The notes below the pieces were generated by a model. That model was given only the letters and a program-made list of their open reading frames with translations. It did not search any database and had not been told where the DNA came from. Shown in pieces: positions 33,018 through 42,011 of a stretch of 50,383 nucleotides of DNA (the first letter of the stretch is position 1; each line of letters begins with the position of its first letter). Source of the DNA: Colimorpha sp045639845. GTDB taxonomy: Bacteria; Bacteroidota; Bacteroidia; Bacteroidales; P3. Where the stretch lies: NCBI GenBank assembly GCA_045639845.1, contig JAZUDW010000027.1, positions 1-50,383 of the forward strand, in the 5' to 3' direction. A program made the translations under genes and the position numbers.

Positions 33018-34697
33018 ATGGCCGACGATAAAAAAATAATCTTCTCTATGGTGGGTGTGGGCAAAATGATCCCCCCCTCACGTCAAATACTCAAAGACAT
33101 CTATCTCTCGTTTTTCTATGGTGCCAAGATTGGTATTATTGGCTTGAACGGCTCTGGTAAGTCGTCGCTGCTTAAGATTATAGCAGGAGTGGATAAAGAC
33201 TATCAGGGTGAGGTGGTGTTCTCGCCTGGCTATTCGGTAGGTTATCTCGAACAGGAACCCAAACTTGACGATGAGAAGACTGTGAAAGAGGTGGTGCAGG
33301 AAGCTGTGCAGAATGTGGTGGACATGATGAAGGAATACGAGGAGGTGAACAACAAGTTTGCTGAGCCGATGAGCGACGAAGAGATGAATCGTCTGATAGA
33401 ACGTCAGGGTGAGCTGACTGAGCTGCTGGACCAGTACGACGCATGGACTCTGGATAGCCGTCTGGAACGTGCTATGGATGCGCTCCGTTGTCCGGAGGAA
33501 GACCAGCTGGTGAAAAACCTCTCGGGTGGTGAGCGTCGCAGGGTGGCTCTGTGCCGACTGCTGCTGCAGGAACCTGATATCTTGCTACTTGACGAGCCTA
33601 CCAACCATTTGGATGCCGAGAGCATCGATTGGTTGGAGCAGCATCTGCAGCAGTATCAAGGTACGGTGATCGCTGTGACTCACGACCGTTATTTCTTGGA
33701 CAATGTGGCTGGTTGGATTTTGGAGCTCGACCGTGGCGAGGGTATCCCTTGGCAGGGTAACTATTCGTCGTGGTTGGATCAAAAGACGCAACGTCTGGCC
33801 ATGGAAGAGAAACAGGAAAGCAAACGTAGAAAGACATTGCAGCGTGAGTTGGAGTGGGTGCGTATGGCTCCCAAAGCCCGTCATGCTAAGGGTAAGGCCC
33901 GTCTGGCTGCTTACGACCGCATGATGAACGAAGATGTGAAAGAGAAAGAGGCCAACCTAGAGATCTTTATCCCCAATGGACCTCGACTTGGCAACAAGGT
34001 GCTGGAGGTTGAGGGCGTTAGCAAAGCGTTCGGCGACAAGCTGCTGTATGAGAATCTCACCTTCAGTCTTCCTCCAGCTGGCATAGTGGGTGTGATAGGT
34101 CCCAATGGTTGCGGCAAGACCACGCTGTTCAGACTTATTATGGGTTTGGACAAGCCCGACACGGGTGTGTTTACGGTGGGTGAGACGGTGAAAATAGGCT
34201 ATGTAGATCAGCAGCATGTGGATATCGATCCCGAGAAATCCGTATGGGAAGTAGTGTCGGAAGGCAACGAGCAGATCGCCATGGGTGGCCGTTTGGTGAA
34301 CTCGAGAGCTTATATCTCGCGTTTCAACTTCTCAGGCAACGACCAAAGTAAAAAAGCTGGTGTGCTCTCGGGTGGTGAACGCAACCGACTTCACTTGGCT
34401 TTGACGCTGAAGAGCGAAGCCAATGTACTATTGCTTGATGAGCCTACCAATGATATCGACGTGAATACGATGCGTGCATTGGAAGAGGGTCTTGAGAATT
34501 TTGCCGGTTGTGCTGTTGTGATCAGCCACGACCGTTGGTTCTTGGATCGTATCTGTACGCATATACTAGCCTTTGAGGGTGACTCTCAGGTGTATTTCTT
34601 CGAAGGCTCTTATTCGGAATACGAAGAGAACCGCAAGAAGCGTTTGGGTGATGATACGCCACATCGTATTCATTACAAGAAGCTCAAGGCTGATTGA
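33018..34697 (+). CDS. ettA: Energy-dependent translational throttle protein EttA (ABC-F)
   Basis: 559 residues, typical of EttA (about 555). ABC-F proteins bind the ribosomal E site; EttA gates the first translocation step according to ATP/ADP. Two ABC domains are complete: Walker A GLNGSGKSS (42-50) and GPNGCGKTT (361-369), two LSGGE signatures, and DEPTNHLDAESI and DEPTNDIDVNTM Walker B regions. The basic interdomain linker (about 250-315) contains KRRKTLQRELEWVRMAPKAR, a form characteristic of EttA rather than Uup or antibiotic-resistance ABC-Fs. No membrane segments are present. It is flanked by degenerate repeats on both sides. Confidence 0.94.
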   Translation: MADDKKIIFSMVGVGKMIPPSRQILKDIYLSFFYGAKIGIIGLNGSGKSSLLKIIAGVDKDYQGEVVFSPGYSVGYLEQEPKLDDEKTVKEVVQEAVQNVVDMMKEYEEVNNKFAEPMSDEEMNRLIERQGELTELLDQYDAWTLDSRLERAMDALRCPEEDQLVKNLSGGERRRVALCRLLLQEPDILLLDEPTNHLDAESIDWLEQHLQQYQGTVIAVTHDRYFLDNVAGWILELDRGEGIPWQGNYSSWLDQKTQRLAMEEKQESKRRKTLQRELEWVRMAPKARHAKGKARLAAYDRMMNEDVKEKEANLEIFIPNGPRLGNKVLEVEGVSKAFGDKLLYENLTFSLPPAGIVGVIGPNGCGKTTLFRLIMGLDKPDTGVFTVGETVKIGYVDQQHVDIDPEKSVWEVVSEGNEQIAMGGRLVNSRAYISRFNFSGNDQSKKAGVLSGGERNRLHLALTLKSEANVLLLDEPTNDIDVNTMRALEEGLENFAGCAVVISHDRWFLDRICTHILAFEGDSQVYFFEGSYSEYEENRKKRLGDDTPHRIHYKKLKAD

Positions 34698-35264
34698 TAG
34701 TGAGACGTAGTCAGTGATTTAAGATATTGTTGAGTTGTTGAATCGTTAGCTCTACTGCAGTTACCGACCAATGTTTGGTTGATTTGTTGAATTTGGAGAT
34801 TCAACAATCAGTTCAACAAATAAACAGTTGAATCGTCAGCTTTTTGCTTCATCGATCACAAAAGGCTACCTCTAAAAACTCAACGTTTATAAAATCGTAA
34901 TAAATAAATATTTCAATGCTTTTGGCTATCTCTACTCGTGAGATTGTATTTGATTCAATGGCGCTTGTGACCTCCCGATGGTCTGTTTCGCATCTTTCGG
35001 TTTCGTTACAGGATGTTGTTTGGGTTCGGAAAAGACTGCTGGCAGTCTCTTCGCTCAATTTGCGCAACGATACAGTGCGCCGCACTGGTTTCACTGACGA
35101 TGTCGCATCTTGGCAATGCAAACAGGCTTGATCTGCTCCCGTTTTTTGCAGTGATCCCTCTCCTTCCGTACAGAAATCTGCTCGAAACAAGATTCAAAAT
35201 CATGAGCGATCAATTTCTAGAGGTTGCCAAAACAAATAAATAATATATCTCATCACCAATCTAT
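34698..35264. other. Intergenic stretch with repeat and a GC-richer island
   Basis: About 570 nt. The first part is the second copy of the ettA-flanking repeat. At about 34960-35190 the base composition becomes clearly GC-richer than neighbouring spacers, and open frames exist on both strands (minus 34849-35190, 113 codons; minus 35006-35203; plus 34916-35131). None has a recognisable domain. It could be a decayed gene or repetitive DNA. Confidence 0.45.
34725..34860. repeat. Degenerate direct repeat downstream of ettA
   Basis: This matches the 32855-32990 copy in the order of its landmarks: TTGTTGAG, TTACCGACC, TTCAACAAATAAAC, TCAGCTTT, GATCACA. Identity is only moderate by eye. Confidence 0.5.
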
Positions 35265-36059
35265 ATGAAATTTTGCATATTTATACTATTGATGGTGCTG
35301 TGCTGGCCTCTTGCAGCCCAGGATGTGGCTGTGAGTAAAGGCTCCTGCCATGTGCAGAGGGTGGAGGAGACGGTTCGTTTTGAGTCGGGCAACGATATGA
35401 ACGGCTATAATGTCTATTTTTACAACAATGGAGTCTTTGTGCGAATGGAGTCGCAGGGTGGTGCTCGTGGTCGTGTGGTGTCAACGACGGAAGGTCGTCC
35501 GCAAGTCGGCGTTACTATGAAAGATGGCATGCGTCATGTTTTCGACGGAACGGTAGATAGCATTTTCGACGGAAGTATGTTGCAACGGGTGTCGCTCTAC
35601 GATGCCGACGGCGACGAGGTGGAACAGCACAGCTATGTAGCAGAGACGAACCCTGATGGCAGCAAACGGGCTGTCATATCGTTTTCTGTATTCAACGTCT
35701 ATCGTCGGCCTGGAGTGCTCCTCTATAGAGAAGAGTATGTGTTTTCTAGTGGCAGAATGACGAGAAAGAGCGAGACAACATATGATAGAAAGGGGCTCCC
35801 GAAGATGATGTCGCAATACGCGATGTCGGAAAACTGTCTGCTTTCGTTGCAGGAGCGTTACAGCTATGATAATCATGGCCAGCGAGTGAAACGTGTGCAG
35901 CAATTCTTTGATGTCGATGGCAAAGCGTCTCGTACTAGAATGGAGCGGTACAGATATACTTACGACAAACATGGCAACTGGGTGGAAAAACGCTACTACT
36001 ACGGCGACCAGTTGTTAAGTACCACCATTAGGGTAATTACCTACGCTATGGCAGAATAA
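35265..36059 (+). CDS. Small secreted protein with YD-like repeats
   Basis: 264 residues. A short signal peptide (MKFCIFILLMVLCWPLAAQ) and no lipobox. The second half has YD/RHS-like lines of the form Y-x-Y-D-x-x-G-x-x-x-K/R (RYSYDNHGQRVKRVQQFFD around 205-225, and YRYTYDKHGNWVEKRYYYG around 235-253). Such short repeat proteins are common in Bacteroidetes and of unknown role. It ends 36 nt before the dnaE ATG, so it might be co-transcribed with it. Confidence 0.75.
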   Translation: MKFCIFILLMVLCWPLAAQDVAVSKGSCHVQRVEETVRFESGNDMNGYNVYFYNNGVFVRMESQGGARGRVVSTTEGRPQVGVTMKDGMRHVFDGTVDSIFDGSMLQRVSLYDADGDEVEQHSYVAETNPDGSKRAVISFSVFNVYRRPGVLLYREEYVFSSGRMTRKSETTYDRKGLPKMMSQYAMSENCLLSLQERYSYDNHGQRVKRVQQFFDVDGKASRTRMERYRYTYDKHGNWVEKRYYYGDQLLSTTIRVITYAMAE

Positions 36060-36095
36060 TGATTGATAATCAGTAATATTATATATATTTTCTTT

Positions 36096-39000
36096 ATGGC
36101 TTTCACTCACCTCCATGTTCACAGTCACTTCTCTATTCTCGACGGCATGTCGAAAGTGCCTGATTTGATTAAGAAATGTAAAAAGACAGGCATGTATGCT
36201 ATGGCACTGACCGACCATGGTAATATGTACGGAATCAAGGAATTGGTGGATAATGTGAAGAAGGAGAATGGCAAGGTGAAGGATGCTATTAAGGATCAAG
36301 AGTCTATTCTCAAGAACGATGGTGCTACACCTGAGGAGAAACAGGAGGCAGAAGCCAAGATTGAAGAACTGAAAGGTACGATATTTAAACCCATTATCGG
36401 CATAGAGGCCTATTGTGCCCATCAGCACCGTACCATCAAGGACGAACGTGGCTGGCACCTCATACTTTTGGCAAAAAACAAGCAGGGCTATTTGAATCTC
36501 TGTAAGATCAGTAGTTTGGCATTCATAGAGGGCTATTACTACCAGCCTCGTATGGATCACGAGCTGTTGGAGAAATATCATGAGGGTGTAATCTGTTGTT
36601 CGGCTTGTCTGGGTGGTGAGGTGCCTCAAAAGATCATGAAAGGTGATCTGGCTGGTGCCGAAGAGACGGTGCTGTGGTTTAAAAACCTCTTTGGTGAAGA
36701 TTATTATCTGGAGCTGCAGCGTCATCAGACCGACAAACCTAATGCGGCTTACGATACCTATGAGCGTCAGGAAGAGGTAAATAAGGTGCTGATAGAGTTG
36801 GCTCGCAAGCATAATATCAAGCTCGTGGCTACCAATGATGTGCATTTTGTAGAAGAGGAGCATGGCGAAGCCCACGACCGATTGATATGTATCAGCACGG
36901 GTCGCGATTTCAACGACCCCAATCGTATGCACTACACTAAGCAGGAATGGTTGAAGAGCCCTGCCGAGATGGAAGCTATATTTAGCGACATACCTGAGGC
37001 TATCACCAACACGCAGGAGATAGTTGATAAGGTAGAGGTTTATGGCATCGACTCCGATCCTATCATGCCGGTATTCCCTATTCCTGAGTCATTTGGTTCG
37101 GAGGAAGAATATCGTTCCCGCATCACTGAACAGGAACTCTTCGATGAGTTCACCCGCAATGAGAAAGGGGAGGTGGTGTTGAGCCAAGAGAAAGCCGAAG
37201 ATAAAATCAAGCGTCTGGGTGGCTATAGCAAACTCTATCGTATCAAGTTCGAGGCCGACTACCTGGCCGATCTTACCTGGAAAGGTGCTCATAAACGCTA
37301 TGGCGAAACGCTGACGGAAGAACAAACGGAACGTATCATCTTCGAACTACATACCATCAAGACGATGGGCTTCCCTGGATACTTCCTTATTGTGCAGGAT
37401 TATATCCGAGGTGCCCGAGAAGAACTGGGTGTGAGTGTGGGCCCTGGTCGTGGTTCTGCTGCTGGATCGGTGGTGGCCTACTGTCTGTGGATCACCGATA
37501 TCGACCCGTTGAAATATGACTTGCTGTTCGAACGTTTCTTGAATCCCGACCGTATCTCGTTGCCTGATATCGATGTCGATTTCGATGATGCAGGCCGTGG
37601 TAAGGTGCTGGATTGGATCACGGAGAAATATGGTAAAGAGAAGGTGGCGCATATTATCACCTATGGTACTATGGCTACCAAATCATCTATTGCCGACGTG
37701 GGACGTGTGCAAGGTGTGCCGCTTTCGGTGGTAAACCAGATCAAGGCGTTGATACCCGAGAAATCTTTTCCTGACAATATTAAAGATGAGAAGGGTAAGT
37801 CGCCCAAGGTGAACCTGAAGAACTGCTATAAATACGTGCCGGAACTAAAGATGATGCTTGAGGAAGGTGATGATAATATAAAGAATCTTCTTGTCTATGC
37901 TCAGGAACTTGAAGATACAAACCGTCAGATAGGTATTCATGCTTGTGGCGTCATTATTGGTGCGGCCGACCTTACGAATTTTGCTCCCGTATGTACGGTA
38001 ATAGATAAGGAAACGAAGCAGGATGTAGTGGTGACGCAATACGACGGCCATGTAGTAGAGTCGGTAGGCTTGATCAAGATGGACTTCCTGGGGCTGAAGA
38101 ACCTCACCATCATCAAGGATGCGCTGCGTAGCATTAAGAAGCGTCACGATGTAGATGTGGATATAGACCATCTGCCTATCGACGATGAGTTGACCTACCA
38201 GCTCTTCAGTGAAGGCAACACGATTGGCACCTTCCAGTTCGAGTCGCCAGGAATGCAAAAGTATCTGCGTGAGCTCAAACCGCATGTGTTTGAGGACCTC
38301 ATCGCTATGAATGCGCTCTACCGTCCGGGTCCTATGGACTATATTCCTACCTTCATCAACCGCAAACTCGGCAAGGAACCCATCGAATATCCCATCCCAG
38401 AGATGGAGAAATACCTGAAGGATACCTATGGCGTCACGGTGTATCAAGAGCAGGTGATGCTTCTGTCTCGTCAGTTGGCCAACTTCACCCGTGGCGAGAG
38501 TGATACCCTACGAAAGGCTATGGGTAAGAAGCAGATTGAGAAGATGATGGAGTTGAAGGATAAGTTCATGACGCAGGGACAACAGAACGGTCATCCTGCC
38601 GATATCCTTGAACATATCTGGAAGGATTGGGAGAAGTTCGCCAGCTACGCTTTCAATAAATCTCATGCCACTTGTTATTCGTGGGTGGCTTATCAGACGG
38701 CCTACCTGAAAGCCCACTATCCGGCAGAATATATGGCTGCTGTGATGACCAGTGCTCTCAGCGACAACAAGCGCGTCACTTTCTTCATGGAAGAGTGCCG
38801 CAGAATGAAGATCCCTGTGCTCCCGCCTAGCATCAACGAATCTGAGATCAAGTTCTCGGTCAATGCAAAGGGCGAGATACGTTTCGGTATGGGTGCTATC
38901 ATAGGTATGGGCGAAGCCGCTTCCACGGCTATCATCAACGAGCGCAATGCCAACGGGCAGTTCAAGAGTGTGTTCGATCTTCTGGAACGCATTGATATCA

Positions 39001-39938
39001 AGACCATCAACCGTAAGAATATGGAGGTTTTGGCCAAATCGGGAGCCTTCGACGAGTTCCCCGAGATGCACCGTGCTCAGTTTTTCTACAAAGAAAACGA
39101 CAACGACGCTACACCAACCTACTTGGAACGACTGTTGCGCTGGGCTTCGAGAAAACAGGATAGTGCCAATTCCAATCAAATGTCGTTGTTCGATCTCAGC
39201 GAGGAGATACAGCAGGAAGACCATCCTCCTATCCCCCATTGTGATCGTTGGAATCGTATAGAACAATGTGGTTTCGAGAAAGAGGTGATCGGCTTCTATC
39301 TGAACGGGCACCCCCTGGATGAGTTCAAACTCACGATCGACAATTTTGTTTTCAACCGATTGGAACAACTGAAAGATCTGCAGCTGCTGGCCCGCAACTC
39401 ACGTCTCTCTTTCGCAGGTGTGGTGACGGCTGCCGCCACAGGCGACACTCGTCGCGGTGGCACTTTTGGCAATTATACCATCGAGGATTATACCGACAGC
39501 TTCCTTATTCGCCTGTACGACGAGGAAAACCAGAAATACAAGCCTCTGCTCGAGGTGGGAAAGTTTGTCTTTATCGTAGCTCATGTGGAGATCAATAAAT
39601 ATCGTCAGCCCGACGGTTCGTACCAACAGTCGGCTCCCCGTCTGAGAATTGACGATGTGCGAATGCTCAATACAGTGCTTGATAGTCTGGCCAAGCAGAT
39701 TTTGGTGACTATTCCTCTGTCGGAGATCACTGCCCAGTTGGCAGCCGACTTGCAACAGATAGGTAAGAAGCACAAAGGTTCAACTTCGCTGGTGGCTATT
39801 GTGGAGAGTGCTCAGCAAGGTCTCTCGCTTCGTATGTCGGCCCCATCTCTCAAGGTGAACGCCGAAGAGGCAGTGGCTATCTTGCAACAGATGCCTGCCA
39901 TAAAACGTATCGAACTGAGTGATAAAAACGATAAATAG
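36096..39938 (+). CDS. dnaE: DNA polymerase III alpha subunit
   Basis: 1280 residues from the ATG at 36096 (MAFTHLHVHSHFSILDGMSK). An upstream in-frame start would add 11 unrelated hydrophobic residues. This is the replicative polymerase. The PHP domain at the N-terminus retains HLHVHS and TDHGNMYG, and carries an extra charged, probably helical insertion at about 53-94 not found in E. coli DnaE. The polymerase core has GPGRGSAAGS near 450 and the catalytic PDIDVDF with Asp493 and Asp495. The helix-hairpin-helix and OB-fold regions follow. The intact-looking PHP metal ligands raise the possibility of proofreading activity, which is inference. The GSCFA gene starts 9 nt after the stop. Confidence 0.97.
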   Translation: MAFTHLHVHSHFSILDGMSKVPDLIKKCKKTGMYAMALTDHGNMYGIKELVDNVKKENGKVKDAIKDQESILKNDGATPEEKQEAEAKIEELKGTIFKPIIGIEAYCAHQHRTIKDERGWHLILLAKNKQGYLNLCKISSLAFIEGYYYQPRMDHELLEKYHEGVICCSACLGGEVPQKIMKGDLAGAEETVLWFKNLFGEDYYLELQRHQTDKPNAAYDTYERQEEVNKVLIELARKHNIKLVATNDVHFVEEEHGEAHDRLICISTGRDFNDPNRMHYTKQEWLKSPAEMEAIFSDIPEAITNTQEIVDKVEVYGIDSDPIMPVFPIPESFGSEEEYRSRITEQELFDEFTRNEKGEVVLSQEKAEDKIKRLGGYSKLYRIKFEADYLADLTWKGAHKRYGETLTEEQTERIIFELHTIKTMGFPGYFLIVQDYIRGAREELGVSVGPGRGSAAGSVVAYCLWITDIDPLKYDLLFERFLNPDRISLPDIDVDFDDAGRGKVLDWITEKYGKEKVAHIITYGTMATKSSIADVGRVQGVPLSVVNQIKALIPEKSFPDNIKDEKGKSPKVNLKNCYKYVPELKMMLEEGDDNIKNLLVYAQELEDTNRQIGIHACGVIIGAADLTNFAPVCTVIDKETKQDVVVTQYDGHVVESVGLIKMDFLGLKNLTIIKDALRSIKKRHDVDVDIDHLPIDDELTYQLFSEGNTIGTFQFESPGMQKYLRELKPHVFEDLIAMNALYRPGPMDYIPTFINRKLGKEPIEYPIPEMEKYLKDTYGVTVYQEQVMLLSRQLANFTRGESDTLRKAMGKKQIEKMMELKDKFMTQGQQNGHPADILEHIWKDWEKFASYAFNKSHATCYSWVAYQTAYLKAHYPAEYMAAVMTSALSDNKRVTFFMEECRRMKIPVLPPSINESEIKFSVNAKGEIRFGMGAIIGMGEAASTAIINERNANGQFKSVFDLLERIDIKTINRKNMEVLAKSGAFDEFPEMHRAQFFYKENDNDATPTYLERLLRWASRKQDSANSNQMSLFDLSEEIQQEDHPPIPHCDRWNRIEQCGFEKEVIGFYLNGHPLDEFKLTIDNFVFNRLEQLKDLQLLARNSRLSFAGVVTAAATGDTRRGGTFGNYTIEDYTDSFLIRLYDEENQKYKPLLEVGKFVFIVAHVEINKYRQPDGSYQQSAPRLRIDDVRMLNTVLDSLAKQILVTIPLSEITAQLAADLQQIGKKHKGSTSLVAIVESAQQGLSLRMSAPSLKVNAEEAVAILQQMPAIKRIELSDKNDK

Positions 39939-39947
39939 TGGGACTAT

Positions 39948-40892
39948 ATGCCTATAGCTTTGCAGACAACGGTATCTGTAGATAAGAGCCCTCTACAGTT
40001 GAAGCATGACCGCAAGGTGATGCTGGTAGGCTCTTGTTTCACCGAACACATAGGTGCTTTGCTCTCCGATAGCGGCTTTGAGGTGTTGCAAAATCCTTCG
40101 GGCATACTATATAATCCGCTCAGCATAGCCTCGTGCGTTGAACGCTGTATGACATTGGCCTCGGTGGAGGATGCTGAACTGGTGTTTCATAATGGTCTGT
40201 GGCATTCGTGGTTGCATCACGGATCTTTCTCTCGGATCGACAGAGCAGGATGTGTGGAGAAATGTGAAAGTGAGTGGCGCAAAGCCCATGGTTTTCTTTC
40301 TCAGCGCCCGTTACTTATCATCACCTTGGGCTCAGCCCAATATTACACGTTGCGGGATACAGATTTCGTCGTGGCCAATTGCCATAAAGTACCGTCGGTT
40401 ATGTTCGATCTTCATGTGGCCACCCCCGATCAGATCGTAGAACGATATGCCACTTTGTTGGCATCATTGCAGTCTCTCGGTGTCCAGGTGCTTTTCACCC
40501 TCAGCCCCATCCGTCATTGGGCCTATGGCCCGCATGGCAATCAGATAGGGAAGGCCTCTTGTATGTTGGCAATAGAGCAGTTGGTTCAACTTTATCCTCA
40601 CCAGTGCTTCTACTTTCCAGCCTACGAGATTATGATGGACGAGCTACGAGACTATCGTTACTATGCCGACGATATGCTCCATCCTTCGCCGTTGGCACAG
40701 CGTATCATTTGGGATCGATTTGTTTCGGCCCACATGGATGTGGCAACCCGCGAGGTCTCCCTGCAATATCAAAAATTGCATAAGATGGAGGCCCACATAC
40801 CTATCAACCCCGATAGCGCAGAGCAGCAGCGACTGGAGGAACGTATGGTTCAGATGAAAAATAAACTAAAAACAATAATACAATCACAATGA
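39948..40892 (+). CDS. GSCFA domain-containing protein
   Basis: 314 residues. The family-defining motif appears as VGSCFTEHIG (Gly28-Ser29-Cys30-Phe31) near the N-terminus, followed by NPSGILYNPLSIASC and later LSPIRHWAYG and DDMLHPSPLAQRIIWDRF. This layout (an early GS motif and a late D/N-x-x-H) recalls SGNH-type hydrolases, and GSCFA proteins are sometimes linked to that fold; no substrate is known. There is no signal peptide, so it is cytoplasmic. It starts 9 nt after dnaE and overlaps ddl by four bases (ATGA), which strongly suggests translational coupling with D-Ala-D-Ala ligase. Confidence 0.9.
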   Translation: MPIALQTTVSVDKSPLQLKHDRKVMLVGSCFTEHIGALLSDSGFEVLQNPSGILYNPLSIASCVERCMTLASVEDAELVFHNGLWHSWLHHGSFSRIDRAGCVEKCESEWRKAHGFLSQRPLLIITLGSAQYYTLRDTDFVVANCHKVPSVMFDLHVATPDQIVERYATLLASLQSLGVQVLFTLSPIRHWAYGPHGNQIGKASCMLAIEQLVQLYPHQCFYFPAYEIMMDELRDYRYYADDMLHPSPLAQRIIWDRFVSAHMDVATREVSLQYQKLHKMEAHIPINPDSAEQQRLEERMVQMKNKLKTIIQSQ

Positions 40893-41884
40893 AAAAGAAT
40901 ATTGCCATTGTTATGGGTGGCTACTCCGGAGAACACGATATCTCCATCATGAGCGGTACTCAAGTATATCAGTGTATAAGTGATGAAAAATACAACCGCT
41001 ACCGTGTCGTTATTGAACGTGAGCGTTGGTTCGGTCTGAACGATCAGGATGAGGAGTTGCCTCTCGATCGTGCCGATTTCTCCCTCACCGTCGATGGACA
41101 GAAGGTCCGTTTCGATTTGGCCTTCATCATCATCCACGGTAATCCTGGCGAGAATGGTGTGCTTCAAGGTTATTTCGATATGCTCGGCATCCCCTATACT
41201 ACTTGTGGCTTCTACACCTCGGCACTCACGTTCAACAAGGCCTACTGCAACCCAGTGGTACGCCAGTTCGGTGTGGCCAAAGTAGCGCAGTCTATCCACC
41301 TTTTTGCTGGCCAGCCCTATAAGGCCGAAGAGATTGTGGCCCAGTTGGGGCTTCCTCTCTTTGTGAAACCTTCGTCGGGTGGTAGTAGTGTGGCCACCTC
41401 CAAGGTGAAGACTATCGAGCAATTGGAACCTGCTATCCAAGAGGCCTTCACCGAAGATAGTGAGGTACTGGTAGAGCAGTTTGTCAAAGGCCGTGAGTTC
41501 GACTGTGGTGTATTTAGAGCCAAACATCAAAAATATGTGTTCCCCGTCACAGAGATCATCCCTACTGGCGGACACGAATTTTTCGACTATGATGCCAAAT
41601 ACAACGGCTTCTCTAATGAAGTTACCCCTGCTGAGGTTGATCCCGCTATCAGTGAGGAGATTCAGTCTGCTGCTTCCCGACTCTATGATCTATTAGACTG
41701 CAAAGGTATTGTTCGTTTCGATTTCATCTACGATGTAGATCATTCCCAGTTGTACTTTATGGAAGTTAACACTATTCCAGGCCAGTCGCCCGAGAGCATC
41801 GTTCCCAAAGAGGCCCGAGCTATCGGTATAGAGCCTGCACAGCTCTATGAGATGGCCATCGAGGCCGCTCTCCCCAACGAATAA
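40889..41884 (+). CDS. ddl: D-alanine-D-alanine ligase
   Basis: 331 residues. Ddl makes the D-Ala-D-Ala dipeptide for peptidoglycan with ATP. It starts MKKNIAIVMGGYSGEHDISI, with the G-G-x-S-x-E-H motif at the N-terminus. The ATP-grasp features are LPLFVKPSSGGSSVATSKV, VLVEQFVKGREFDCGVF, and the C-terminal VRFDFIYD ... FMEVNTIPGQSPESIVPKEA with metal-binding Glu and Asn. Alterations linked to D-lactate specificity cannot be judged by eye. The start overlaps the stop of the GSCFA gene. A perfect 15-bp terminator follows. Confidence 0.95.
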   Translation: MKKNIAIVMGGYSGEHDISIMSGTQVYQCISDEKYNRYRVVIERERWFGLNDQDEELPLDRADFSLTVDGQKVRFDLAFIIIHGNPGENGVLQGYFDMLGIPYTTCGFYTSALTFNKAYCNPVVRQFGVAKVAQSIHLFAGQPYKAEEIVAQLGLPLFVKPSSGGSSVATSKVKTIEQLEPAIQEAFTEDSEVLVEQFVKGREFDCGVFRAKHQKYVFPVTEIIPTGGHEFFDYDAKYNGFSNEVTPAEVDPAISEEIQSAASRLYDLLDCKGIVRFDFIYDVDHSQLYFMEVNTIPGQSPESIVPKEARAIGIEPAQLYEMAIEAALPNE

Positions 41885-41905
41885 TAAACAGAATAACCCT
41901 AAGAC

Positions 41906-41943
41906 AAGAAAAGGATGCCACCGAGATATGGCATCCTTTTCTT
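41906..41943. terminator. Bidirectional terminator between ddl and the DUF3078 gene
   Basis: A perfect 15-bp stem AAGAAAAGGATGCCA (41906-41920) / TGGCATCCTTTTCTT (41929-41943) with an 8-nt loop. It is T-rich on both outgoing strands and serves two convergent genes. Confidence 0.92.
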
Positions 41944-42011
41944 TATTGTAAGAGACTGCATACAATGTTTGACTTGAGGGTTTGACCCCCGAAGGCCGAA
42001 GTGGTTCATTG

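Noticed and set aside
36015..36932. 305-codon frame opposite dnaE
   Set aside because: It is antisense to the PHP region of dnaE and has no recognisable content.
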